Below are positions 1 through 7,008 of a DNA stretch of 24,573 bases, in pieces. The notes beneath the pieces were generated by a model, which was not told the origin of the DNA, searched no databases, and worked only from the letters and a program-made list of their open reading frames with translations. The translations under genes and the position numbers were made by a program. Positions within the stretch are counted from its first letter, which is position 1. Every line of letters starts with the position of its first letter. Source of the stretch: a virus; IMG/VR virus record IMGVR_UViG_3300021197_000720, positions 1 through 24,573 of that record; one strand, written 5' to 3'.

Positions 1-215
1 TGTATCAGATGATAGAGGTTAGCAAGATCTTAAAGAATAAAAGGTCCTATATCTCCTTTTGTATGCACGACTCTCTTGTAATCGACTTTTGTAAAGAAGA
101 TAAGGAAGTGGTCTCCACTATACATTCAATATTTTCAAAAACAAAATTTGGAGATTATAAAACAAATATATCTGTTGGAAGAGATTACGGGAGTATGATA
201 AAAATGAATTTTTAG
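1..215 (+). CDS. C-terminal end of a family A (Pol I-like) DNA polymerase, partial
   Basis: The reading frame is open from the left edge (codons at position 3 onward) to the TAG at 213-215, so this is probably the tail of a gene that starts outside the window, not a 68-residue protein from the ATG at 9. The residues FCMHDSLVIDF resemble motif C of family A polymerases (hydrophobic-x-HD-E/S), in which the Asp binds a catalytic metal. A small alpha/beta stretch follows, ending in NISVGRDYGSM, which fits the C-terminus of such enzymes in marine phages. Ser replaces the usual Glu after His-Asp. If correct, the phage carries a Pol I-type enzyme as well as the DnaE encoded at 17246. The assignment rests on about 70 residues and could be wrong. 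Confidence 0.5.
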   Translation, partial: YQMIEVSKILKNKRSYISFCMHDSLVIDFCKEDKEVVSTIHSIFSKTKFGDYKTNISVGRDYGSMIKMNF

Positions 216-231
216 CACTAGTTAGGAGTAT

Positions 232-2157
232 ATGACTGGATTATTAAAAGGATTATTCACCTTCTTGGTCCTCGCGATAGCCTCTTGCGGCGACACGGGA
301 CTCGATGCGCCAAACACATCTTCCGCACTGGATGTCCCTCAAGCTGTCAATGAAGATCCAAGACCAGTCTTGTCCCAAGCCGAGTATGAGGCAAAATGCC
401 TCCGAACAGAATATTATTTTTGTCCTGGTGTCAACGGACCTCTATATCGTATCAAAGTTATAAAAGATATCTGTAAAGACCCCATCGAAGTAATACACAT
501 TAGCGAGTGTGAAGAATTTTTAGAGTGCAATCCAAGCAATTTTCATATGGGTGAAGAGGACTGCACGACGTCCAATGGACTCCCAGGTACTAAAAAGATC
601 TATTGCGATAAGGGGTATATTAAAGAAGGCGCGTGTGAGACTGATTGTATGGAAGAGGTCTGTGACGGTCTGGACAACGATTGCGACGGCGAGACGGATG
701 AAGACCAGCTTAATGCGTGCGGCGAATGTGGTATAGAGCCTTCTGAAATCTGCGACGGCATAGACAACGACTGCAACGGATACATCGATGAAGACTTGAT
801 TAGACCGTGCTCTACTATTTGTGAAGGCGGGTATGAAACTTGTATCGACGGAGTATGGACCGCCTGCACGGCTAAAGAGCCTCAATCTGAAATGTGCGAC
901 GGGATCGACAACGATTGCGACGGGGCAATTGATGAAGGATTAGACTGTCTATGCACAATACAGGATATCGGAACCCTCTTTCAGTGCCAAGAAGACCCTC
1001 TTTTGTGCGGATCTGGATATAAGACTTGCGAGTGCAAAGATAAAGATTGTACGTCACTCGGATTCACTCCATGTTATGCAATGTGCCACTGGCAAGACCC
1101 TCCTGATCCTAACTGCGACCCTCTAGGAGGAAAGCCACTTCCATACGAACTTTGTAACAATCACGATGATAACTGCAATCAGCTTATAGATGAGGATTTA
1201 TTTGAGATATGCTATACAGGACCCGTAGAAACAATGAACGTTGGAATATGCCAGTCTGGCATGATGACCTGCGAGAAAGGAAGTTGGGGCAACTACAGCG
1301 ACGAAGGTTACTTCATCTCGGGATACTGCAAAGGAGAGGTGCTTCCTCTTGCAGAAGATAAATGTAACGGTGAAGACGAAGACTGTGACGGCGACGTCGA
1401 TCAGAACAAAGAAATGCAAGATACTGACATTCTCTTTATTGTTGACTGGTCTGGCTCAATGGAGAGCGAGATCGAAGCAGTATTGATTGCCCTTAACGAG
1501 TTTGCTAAGAACTACTCTGACGAAGAGGTCATACAATGGGGACTAATGGTCGCCCCAAGAACTCCCGGCAACTTTGGACAATACAACTATCTAGAGCTTG
1601 TAAGTGATATGGCTTCTTTTGAAGATTTTATGTATGACTTCTCGTCATTAGACAAAAATACTATGAACGGTCAGTTCGAAATGTTATATGATGCTCTTTA
1701 TCTGGCTTTGATGGATCTATCGTCTTCCGAGCCTTGGCAGTTAGACGAATTAACCTGGGCTACTATGGTTAGTAACGCTGTAAAAGAGTCAGTTCCCGAG
1801 TTACAAAATTTTAAAGTTAGCTGGCGACCAAACGCAAAGAGAGTTATAATCGTGTTTTCTGACGAACATGGACAAAGTTATTGGATACCAAAAGCCCTCG
1901 TCGGAGGAAGCTGGAGCACTGATATAGATGGCACAACACAGGACATCTTACTAAAAATGATTTCAACAGCGGCTGATACCTCAATTTATACTTTTAGCAC
2001 TGAAGGGTGCAAGAACTCTGTAATGCCTTATGGTGCCACTGGCTGGGAGCCACTAGCTCTTGCCTCTGGTGGTAAATGGTTTAAGCTGAAACACAGCCCA
2101 GCAGAGATGTATACTAATCTTATGGAAATCATCGAAGAAGAAGTTTGCACCGAGTAG
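232..2157 (+). CDS. Lipoprotein with five MopE-like repeats and a von Willebrand factor A domain
   Basis: 641 residues. The N-terminus has a Lys, a hydrophobic run and a lipobox I-A-S-C with Cys19, so export and lipid anchoring are expected. Five Asp/Cys-rich repeats follow near residues 142, 172, 220, 306 and 376; the first three read CDG(L/I)DNDC(D/N)G followed by acidic residues, and the last two are degenerate. This is the MopE-type putative metal-binding motif common in surface proteins of Myxococcota and relatives. A von Willebrand A domain begins near residue 400 with a MIDAS motif DWSGS (Asp405). The Cys-rich middle suggests disulfides or metal ligands outside the cytoplasm. The start ATG has GGAG seven bases upstream, and AGAGG at the end of the gene serves the next gene. 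A surface role such as adhesion, host-envelope change or superinfection exclusion is inference; such a protein is unusual in a phage. Confidence 0.85.
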   Translation: MTGLLKGLFTFLVLAIASCGDTGLDAPNTSSALDVPQAVNEDPRPVLSQAEYEAKCLRTEYYFCPGVNGPLYRIKVIKDICKDPIEVIHISECEEFLECNPSNFHMGEEDCTTSNGLPGTKKIYCDKGYIKEGACETDCMEEVCDGLDNDCDGETDEDQLNACGECGIEPSEICDGIDNDCNGYIDEDLIRPCSTICEGGYETCIDGVWTACTAKEPQSEMCDGIDNDCDGAIDEGLDCLCTIQDIGTLFQCQEDPLLCGSGYKTCECKDKDCTSLGFTPCYAMCHWQDPPDPNCDPLGGKPLPYELCNNHDDNCNQLIDEDLFEICYTGPVETMNVGICQSGMMTCEKGSWGNYSDEGYFISGYCKGEVLPLAEDKCNGEDEDCDGDVDQNKEMQDTDILFIVDWSGSMESEIEAVLIALNEFAKNYSDEEVIQWGLMVAPRTPGNFGQYNYLELVSDMASFEDFMYDFSSLDKNTMNGQFEMLYDALYLALMDLSSSEPWQLDELTWATMVSNAVKESVPELQNFKVSWRPNAKRVIIVFSDEHGQSYWIPKALVGGSWSTDIDGTTQDILLKMISTAADTSIYTFSTEGCKNSVMPYGATGWEPLALASGGKWFKLKHSPAEMYTNLMEIIEEEVCTE

Positions 2158-2165
2158 AGGTTTTA

Positions 2166-3014
2166 ATGGATACAATAATTGGACTCGGCGCAGCCGGGTG
2201 TAATATAGCGGAAAAGTTTGCCGAATACTCTCAATATAAAGTATTGAAAGTGGATTCTGAAAGGCGACCTTTTGACTGGCTTAACAAGGGCTTTAAGTTA
2301 ATTCCTGAACAAAAATCCCCTGAAGAATACGAAGAGAACTGTCCTTTTCTAGATGACTTGATTGAAGAGATTGATGGTGAAATCCTTTTTATTCTTGCAG
2401 GAGGAGGCAAAATCAGCGGCGCTGCATTGCGGATACTTCAGCAGCTTCAAGATAAGAAGGTTAGTATCTTATATATCCAGCCAGATACTGACCTCCTACC
2501 AAGGACAGCAAAGCTACAGGAAAACCTTACTTATGGCGTCCTCCAAGAGTACGCACGATCTTCCGTCTTCGAAAGGATTTATCTTGTCAAGAACTCTGCT
2601 GTTGAAGATATACTGGGAGAGATCTCTATAGCTGAATATTATAATAAGATTAACGATTTCATCGTATCAGCTATCCATATGATTAATGTGTTCAAGCATT
2701 CAGAACCAATTTCGTCAAACTTTGAAGAGAACAACGTCGCAAGCCGAATTACAACCTTTGGCATGGTTAATCTTGAAGATGGCAAGGAGACTTTATTTTT
2801 CCCCTTGCAATTTCCGCGTGAAAAGATATACTATTATGCAATAAATAAGAATAGTCTTAAGAACGATAAGGGATTGCACCGAAAAATAATGCAACAGGTA
2901 AAATCTAAAATAGATAATACAGAAATTAGTGTAACTTATGGAATTTATTCCACTGATTATGATGACGATTATGTATATTCTGTTGCAAACGCTAGTTTCG
3001 TACAAAATTCTTAA
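2166..3014 (+). CDS. Divergent tubulin/FtsZ-like GTPase family protein
   Basis: 282 residues from the ATG at 2166, chosen because AGAGG lies just upstream and the nucleotide-binding loop then starts at residue 6; an in-frame ATG at 2145 would overlap the previous gene. Residues 6-13 (GLGAAGCN) match the tubulin/FtsZ T1 loop. Residues 79-85 (GGGKISG) have the spacing of the signature GGGTGSG but with K-I in place of T-G. Residues 158-172 contain IND (Asn163-Asp164) inside a hydrophobic helix, like the central H7 helix of FtsZ (AND). The expected T7 loop GxxNxDxxD after H7 is not evident; only SNFEENN is seen. At 282 residues it is shorter than FtsZ or PhuZ. It may build a filament in the infected cell or bind GTP without hydrolysing it; both are inference. 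Confidence 0.65.
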   Translation: MDTIIGLGAAGCNIAEKFAEYSQYKVLKVDSERRPFDWLNKGFKLIPEQKSPEEYEENCPFLDDLIEEIDGEILFILAGGGKISGAALRILQQLQDKKVSILYIQPDTDLLPRTAKLQENLTYGVLQEYARSSVFERIYLVKNSAVEDILGEISIAEYYNKINDFIVSAIHMINVFKHSEPISSNFEENNVASRITTFGMVNLEDGKETLFFPLQFPREKIYYYAINKNSLKNDKGLHRKIMQQVKSKIDNTEISVTYGIYSTDYDDDYVYSVANASFVQNS

Positions 3015-3022
3015 CTTTCATA

Positions 3023-3050
3023 TTGACTTTGATTTGTAAGGCGGTATAAT
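3023..3050 (+). promoter_or_regulatory. Sigma70-like promoter ahead of the gp32-like gene
   Basis: TTGACT at 3023-3028 and TATAAT at 3045-3050 are separated by 16 bases. The site lies in the longest gap of this part of the window, between the tubulin-like gene and the single-strand binding protein, leaving a leader of roughly 110 bases. Confidence 0.7.
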
Positions 3051-3167
3051 ATGTTCATCTACGATCGTAAGAGTTACGAGAATTATCGTGATGCGATCTT
3101 GTATTTTATTGAGAAGCTTGGAAGATTTGCCGAGCTTACTTTAGCTAAATTCAAAAGGAGAATATAA
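3051..3167 (+). CDS. Possible 38-residue leader ORF before gp32
   Basis: An ATG at 3051 opens a 38-codon frame whose TAA stop overlaps the ATG of the next gene (TAATG). AAGGCGG lies six bases upstream of it. The peptide starts MFIYDRKSYENYRDAILYF and ends basic (FKRRI). Its ATG directly abuts the -10 hexamer, so transcripts from that promoter would start downstream of it, and only read-through from upstream could translate it. It could equally be untranslated leader. Not recognised. Confidence 0.3.
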   Translation: MFIYDRKSYENYRDAILYFIEKLGRFAELTLAKFKRRI

Positions 3168-3913
3168 TGGCTATTAATATGGATAAGATGAAGCAGAAGC
3201 TAGAAAGCCTGCAAGGAAATGGAAATAAAAAGAGTGCCTTTTGGCGTCCTCAAGACGGTGAACAGGTTATTCGTATCGTCCCCACAGCCGATGGCGACCC
3301 GTTTAAGGAATATTGGTTTCATTACAACCTTGGAAACAACCCTGGGTTTTTGAGTCCAAAGAAGAACTTTGGCGAGGATTGTCCGCTAGACAGTTACGTT
3401 CGTGATCTTTATCGCCAAGGCGACGAAGAGAGCATTAAGATGGCAAAGAATCTTTCTGCCCGCCAGCGCTTCTTCTCTCCGGTGGTAGTCCGTGGCGAAG
3501 AAGATCAGGGTGTCCGCATCTGGGGATTTGGTAAAATGGCTTATCAAGAGCTATTAAATCTTGTTCTCAATCCCGATTATGGCGATATTACGGATACAGA
3601 AGAAGGTACAGACCTTGTTATTAAATATGGTAAGCCCCCCGGCGCACAATTCCCGCAAACTTCAATTACTCCTCGTCGAAAGACAACAAAACTCTTTGAT
3701 GAGGATGAGAAAGTCTCGGCTGCTTTAACGCAAATCCCTGACTTTGATAGCGTTTTCGAGAAGAAGAGTGCAACAGAGGTGCAGTCGATGCTTGATGACT
3801 TTATCGCAAGCCAGCTTGGTGATGATGACGAAGTAGAGAGTGCCTCCACTGAAAGTCAGAAATATGGTGGAGATTCCATCGATAGTAAATTTGACGAACT
3901 TCTGCAAGAATAA
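3167..3913 (+). CDS. T4 gp32-like single-stranded DNA-binding protein
   Basis: 248 residues. It coats single-stranded DNA at the fork and during recombination, working with UvsX and the helicase encoded downstream. The N-terminus is basic with a Lys-rich amphipathic stretch. The core includes SAFWRPQDGEQVIRIVPT, PFKEYWFHYNLG and RFFSPVVVRGEEDQGVRIW, the OB-fold pattern of gp32 relatives. The C-terminal 50 residues are strongly acidic and end in DSKFDELLQE, like the gp32 tail that contacts partner proteins. T4 gp32 has a His-Cys3 zinc site; here only one Cys is present in that region (EDCPL), so zinc is probably absent. GGAG sits seven bases before the ATG. The gene has its own consensus promoter and a leader of about 110 bases. 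Confidence 0.85.
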   Translation: MAINMDKMKQKLESLQGNGNKKSAFWRPQDGEQVIRIVPTADGDPFKEYWFHYNLGNNPGFLSPKKNFGEDCPLDSYVRDLYRQGDEESIKMAKNLSARQRFFSPVVVRGEEDQGVRIWGFGKMAYQELLNLVLNPDYGDITDTEEGTDLVIKYGKPPGAQFPQTSITPRRKTTKLFDEDEKVSAALTQIPDFDSVFEKKSATEVQSMLDDFIASQLGDDDEVESASTESQKYGGDSIDSKFDELLQE

Positions 3914-3921
3914 TAGTCTGC

Positions 3922-3953
3922 CCGCAGGGAGGCACGGGGTTACAGGTGTCTCA
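3922..3953 (+). repeat. 32-base hairpin repeat, copy 1
   Basis: Identical to 4197-4228. The arms GAGGCAC (3929-3935) and GTGTCTC (3946-3952) form a 7-bp stem with one G-U pair around the loop GGGGTTACAG. It ends 26 bases before the ATG of the Hc1-like gene, just ahead of an A-rich stretch and the AAGGA ribosome site. No T-run follows, so it does not look like a classical terminator. Confidence 0.85.
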
Positions 3954-3979
3954 CTTCACAACAAAAAAAAAGGAACAAA

Positions 3980-4177
3980 ATGAATAACGATACAAATACA
4001 CCAGATACACTTACTAATATGATTACCCTTCTAGAAGAAGTGCGAACGGATTATAATAAGTTCTATGTTGATGGCAATGCATCCGCAGGCACCCGAGTCC
4101 GCAAGGCAATGCAGCGGATCAAGACCGATGCTCATACTGTACGCACTCATGTACAGTCAACAAAGAACGGCGGCTAG
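3980..4177 (+). CDS. Hc1-like histone H1-type DNA-binding protein
   Basis: 65 residues. The pattern LLEEVRTDYNKF, DGNASAGTRVRKAM, then a basic helix (RIKTDAHTVRTHVQ) matches the layout of the chlamydial Hc1 family: an acidic/amphipathic helix, a GNxxAxxRxRK turn, then a basic helix. Such short forms lack the long Lys/Ala tail of Hc1. The likely role is binding DNA or RNA in the infected cell or inside the head. A strong ribosome site AAGGA precedes the ATG. The gene is bracketed by the two copies of the 32-base hairpin repeat, one before it and one before the next gene. The family match is by pattern only. Confidence 0.6.
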   Translation: MNNDTNTPDTLTNMITLLEEVRTDYNKFYVDGNASAGTRVRKAMQRIKTDAHTVRTHVQSTKNGG

Positions 4178-4196
4178 CTCTTCAGTTAGTCGAACA

Positions 4197-4228
4197 CCGC
4201 AGGGAGGCACGGGGTTACAGGTGTCTCA
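4197..4228 (+). repeat. 32-base hairpin repeat, copy 2
   Basis: Exact copy of 3922-3953. The stem is 4204-4210 with 4221-4227, and the loop is 4211-4220. It ends 23 bases before the ATG of the FKBP gene, almost the same position relative to the start codon as copy 1. Upstream flanks differ (CC in copy 1, AC in copy 2), which sets the repeat limits. Confidence 0.85.
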
Positions 4229-4251
4229 TTTACACAAAACAAGGATTTTTA

Positions 4252-4689
4252 ATGAGTTTGATTACTAAAGGACATAACGTGAAGGTCCATTATAAAGGCA
4301 CGTTGACAGATGGTACAGAGTTCGACAATTCGAAAACACGAGGAAACCCAATTCAAGTCCAAGTGGGGTCGGGTCAATTGATTAGCGGATTTGATAGTGC
4401 CTTGCAAGGAATGGGGCTTGGCGAAGTTAAGACATTTACAGTTAAAACTGATGATGCCTATGGTGCAGTCAAGGAAGATGCAATCCAAGAGTACCCCAAG
4501 ACTGTGTTCCCACAAGGATACGAGTTTAGCGTCGGAGCCACTGTCCAAGGAGCAAGCCCTACAGGTGAACAGGTTCTAGCTCGGATCATTAGTCTTGGTG
4601 AGAGCACGGTCGTTCTTGATCACAATCACCCGCTGGCTGGTGAAGACCTTACCTTCGAGGTAGAGATTATTGATATTGAAGGCGAATAG
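4252..4689 (+). CDS. FKBP/SlyD-type peptidyl-prolyl isomerase
   Basis: 145 residues. It catalyses cis-trans isomerisation of prolyl bonds and acts as a folding helper. The FKBP core is clear: VKVHYKGTLTDGTEFDNS, then ISGFDSALQGMGLGEVKTF, and AYGAV at the active-site edge. The insertion in the flap and the late LDHNHPLAGEDLTFEVEI motif are those of the SlyD branch, which carries an extra chaperone domain. The His/Cys-rich metal-binding tail of SlyD is missing. No signal peptide, so cytoplasmic. With the GroES-like gene at 11891 it suggests the phage supplies folding aids for its own proteins. AAGGA precedes the ATG, and the next gene starts three bases after its stop. Confidence 0.93.
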   Translation: MSLITKGHNVKVHYKGTLTDGTEFDNSKTRGNPIQVQVGSGQLISGFDSALQGMGLGEVKTFTVKTDDAYGAVKEDAIQEYPKTVFPQGYEFSVGATVQGASPTGEQVLARIISLGESTVVLDHNHPLAGEDLTFEVEIIDIEGE

Positions 4690-4692
4690 GCT

Positions 4693-5496
4693 ATGAAATC
4701 ACCATTACGTTATCCAGGCGGTAAAACCCGTGCTGTTAAAACAATAATGGAGTTCATTCCCGAGGATTGTGGGGAGCTTTGCTCCCCCTTTCTCGGTGGT
4801 GGATCGGTTGAATTAGCCTTGGCAGAAAAAGGGATTAAAGTTCATGGCTACGACTTGTTTGAGCCTTTGACTTGGTTTTGGAAAGCTCTCTTAGAATCGC
4901 CACAAGAGCTAGCCCGAGTTGTTGGCTCATTTAGAAAAGACCACAGTCTTTTTGAATTAAACGATATCAAGGTTAAAGGTCTTTTAAAAGAAGACTTTAC
5001 TAAGATACGCGAAGAGTTGAGAGAGGAAAGCAAGTACTCCATAACTAACGCAGCAAAGTTTTATGCGATAAATCGCAGCAGCTTCTCAGGAGCTACCTTC
5101 AGCGGCGGATGGTCTCAACGCGCAGCATACGCAAGATTTACTAACTCTTCAGTTGAAAGAGTCAGGAATTTTAAAGAACCCAATCTAAGTGTCAAGTGTG
5201 AAGGATTTAAAGAATCCATTTCAAAACACCCTGACACTTTTTTGTATTTAGATCCTCCTTACATGCTTGGAAAGAAATCAGACAAGCTTTACGGGGATAA
5301 GGGAAGCACTCACTCTGGTTTCGACCACGATGGGCTACATAGCCTATTGACAAAGAGATCAAACTGGGTTCTGTCCTATAACGATTGCGATGACATAAGA
5401 GACTTATACTGTGATTATAATATTGTAGAAGCCAAGTGGTCCTACGGTATGAATAAGAGCAAGAAGTCTTCTGAGCTATTAATCATAGCTAAATAA
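4693..5496 (+). CDS. dam: D12-class DNA adenine N6-methyltransferase (Dam family)
   Basis: 267 residues. It transfers a methyl group from S-adenosylmethionine to adenine N6. Motifs are in the D12-class order: PLRYPGGKTR near the N-terminus (motif X), SPFLGGGSVEL (motif I, cofactor binding) and LYLDPPYMLG (motif IV, catalytic DPPY). Length is as expected for Dam. No restriction nuclease lies beside it, so it looks like an orphan methylase that could protect phage DNA from host enzymes or mark it for packaging or repair; the target site cannot be told from sequence. The start follows the FKBP stop by three bases and uses a weak purine stretch, so translation is probably coupled. A 7-bp GC-rich hairpin lies within its first 35 codons (see 4771-4787). 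Confidence 0.9.
   Translation: MKSPLRYPGGKTRAVKTIMEFIPEDCGELCSPFLGGGSVELALAEKGIKVHGYDLFEPLTWFWKALLESPQELARVVGSFRKDHSLFELNDIKVKGLLKEDFTKIREELREESKYSITNAAKFYAINRSSFSGATFSGGWSQRAAYARFTNSSVERVRNFKEPNLSVKCEGFKESISKHPDTFLYLDPPYMLGKKSDKLYGDKGSTHSGFDHDGLHSLLTKRSNWVLSYNDCDDIRDLYCDYNIVEAKWSYGMNKSKKSSELLIIAK
4771..4787 (+). other. Intragenic GC-rich hairpin in dam
   Basis: GGGGAGC, a TTT loop and GCTCCCC form a perfect 7-bp stem, followed by CTTTCTC. It lies inside the coding frame. It could slow or end transcription but may be chance. Confidence 0.45.
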
Positions 5497-5517
5497 AACA
5501 ACAAAAAAGGAAAACAA

Positions 5518-6624
5518 ATGGCTAAAAAAGCAACTAAGATAGGGCGTCTGAGCCTGACAGAGATGAAAAATCTAATTAATAAGAAGGTGGGGATGTCCGT
5601 CGCCCATGACCTAACCAAGGATAACCCAACCGAAGTGAAGCAATGGATTCCAACGGGCTCCCGCTTTCTTGATTCGATTATCTGTAGAGGAAAGACAGCA
5701 GGAATCCCAGTCGGTAAGATTACAGAGATCGCCGGCCTCGAAGGGGCAGGCAAGTCTTGGATGGCAACCCAGGTTGCTGTAAACGCTCAAAAGATGGATA
5801 TGGATGTTGTCTACTTTGATTCAGAGTCAGCCATCGATCCAGGATATCTAGCTGCACTTGGCGTAGATCTTAACAGGTGTCTGTATGTACAGGCGACTTC
5901 AGTCGAAATGGTCCTAGAGACTATTGAAGAGTTGTTGGGCTCCAATGAGGGACAAATGCTGTTCATTTGGGATTCCTTAGCTTTAACGCCTGCCATCTCG
6001 GACGTTGAAGGCGACTTCAATCCTCAATCCTCAATGGCAGTAAAAGCCAGGATTTTAGCTAAGGGTATGTCGAAGCTGACCGTGCCTATTGCTAATGCAC
6101 AGGCTACCTTCTTGGTTCTTAATCAGTTAAAAACTAACATTGCTTCTAACCCTGCGCAGCGAATCGAGGTAATGACTAACCCTTGGGTCACACCCGGCGG
6201 TAAAGCTATGCATTATGCTTATTCTCTGCGTGTATGGTTGACTGGTCGCAAGTCCAAATCATCCTTCATCATGGATGGAAATGATAGGATCGGCTATCAG
6301 GTTCAGGTAAAGTTGGAAAAATCAAGATTCGGAACAACAGGAAGGAGATGCAACTTTAACATACTATTTACTGGTCAGAACCCCGGCATTCAAGACGAAG
6401 AAAGCTGGCTCGATGCTTTGATGTCCTCTCCGAATATTGTACAGTCTGGAGCTTGGTATTCATTAATTCATAAAGATGGAACTCCAGAAAAGTTCCAAAG
6501 CAAGACGTGGACTAAGAAATTACAAAATGAGAAATTTAAACAAAGAGTTATTGAATTAATAGAGGATGAGATCGTCAAAAAGTATGACCAAAAAATGAAC
6601 AAGGTCGATTCTAAAGGAGAATAA
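5518..6624 (+). CDS. uvsX: UvsX/RecA-like recombinase
   Basis: 368 residues. An ATP-dependent strand-exchange protein for recombination-driven replication and repair. Walker A is at residues 73-80 (GLEGAGKS) and Walker B at about 147-153 (MLFIWDS, Asp152). The preceding TGSRFLDSIICRG and GIPVGKITEI are the usual start of the RecA fold. The conserved LNQLKTN segment and TPGGKAMHYAYSLRVWLTG agree with UvsX proteins of T4-like phages (T4 UvsX has 391 residues). The N-terminal 25 residues (LSLTEMKNLINKKVG) could be the subunit-contact helix. It lies downstream of gp32 and upstream of the exonuclease and helicase, its usual partners. AAAAAAGGA precedes the start. Confidence 0.92.
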   Translation: MAKKATKIGRLSLTEMKNLINKKVGMSVAHDLTKDNPTEVKQWIPTGSRFLDSIICRGKTAGIPVGKITEIAGLEGAGKSWMATQVAVNAQKMDMDVVYFDSESAIDPGYLAALGVDLNRCLYVQATSVEMVLETIEELLGSNEGQMLFIWDSLALTPAISDVEGDFNPQSSMAVKARILAKGMSKLTVPIANAQATFLVLNQLKTNIASNPAQRIEVMTNPWVTPGGKAMHYAYSLRVWLTGRKSKSSFIMDGNDRIGYQVQVKLEKSRFGTTGRRCNFNILFTGQNPGIQDEESWLDALMSSPNIVQSGAWYSLIHKDGTPEKFQSKTWTKKLQNEKFKQRVIELIEDEIVKKYDQKMNKVDSKGE

Positions 6625-6625
6625 A

Positions 6626-6994
6626 ATGAGTGTTTGTGTATTGTATATTATGTTAAGTGGTGGGGTCTTTATGACACCCACTTGCATTCCAGCCGATGGT
6701 GTTATCTATCCAGATAAGATTGTCTATGCCGATTCGATTCCTGATATTTATCCGTATGTATCTTATCGGACACCAGTACGCCGACCCTCTATGGTATATC
6801 GCGATTGGAGACCGCTTCCATATCGCCGTGATCACAACTGGCGTTCCCCACGCAGAGCCCACCGTCGTAACATTACGATTAACCGCCACTACTACCAGGG
6901 AAGAAAGCCCATCAGCAAGCCGGTGAACAAGAGAAGAGTCAAAACCGTGCGCAAAAAGAACAAAAAGAAAAACAAGTTTAATAAGAAGAAATAA
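6626..6994 (+). CDS. Hypothetical basic protein, possibly exported
   Basis: 122 residues, not recognised. The first 25 residues are hydrophobic with two Cys and could be a signal sequence or membrane segment, though no early basic residue is present. The middle is rich in Pro, Tyr and Arg, and the last 30 residues are almost all Lys, Arg and Asn, so the protein is extremely basic. It starts one base after the uvsX stop with AAAGGAG upstream, which supports this start. Binding to nucleic acid or to an acidic cell surface is possible, but nothing in the sequence settles it. Confidence 0.6.
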   Translation: MSVCVLYIMLSGGVFMTPTCIPADGVIYPDKIVYADSIPDIYPYVSYRTPVRRPSMVYRDWRPLPYRRDHNWRSPRRAHRRNITINRHYYQGRKPISKPVNKRRVKTVRKKNKKKNKFNKKK

Positions 6995-7008
6995 CTATTT
7001 ATAACGTT

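Noticed and set aside
520-885. 121-residue open frame on the minus strand
   Set aside because: It mirrors the repeated Asp/Cys codons of the MopE-like repeats, has no recognisable domain, and lies wholly inside a clear + strand gene.
655-1420. Regularly spaced repeats that could suggest a CRISPR array
   Set aside because: The repeats are protein-level (CDGxDNDC), vary in DNA and have uneven spacing within one reading frame.
3922-4228. Hairpin repeats as glutamine, preQ1 or SAM-II riboswitches
   Set aside because: The conserved bases of those classes that I can recall do not match. I keep the element as unassigned RNA structure.
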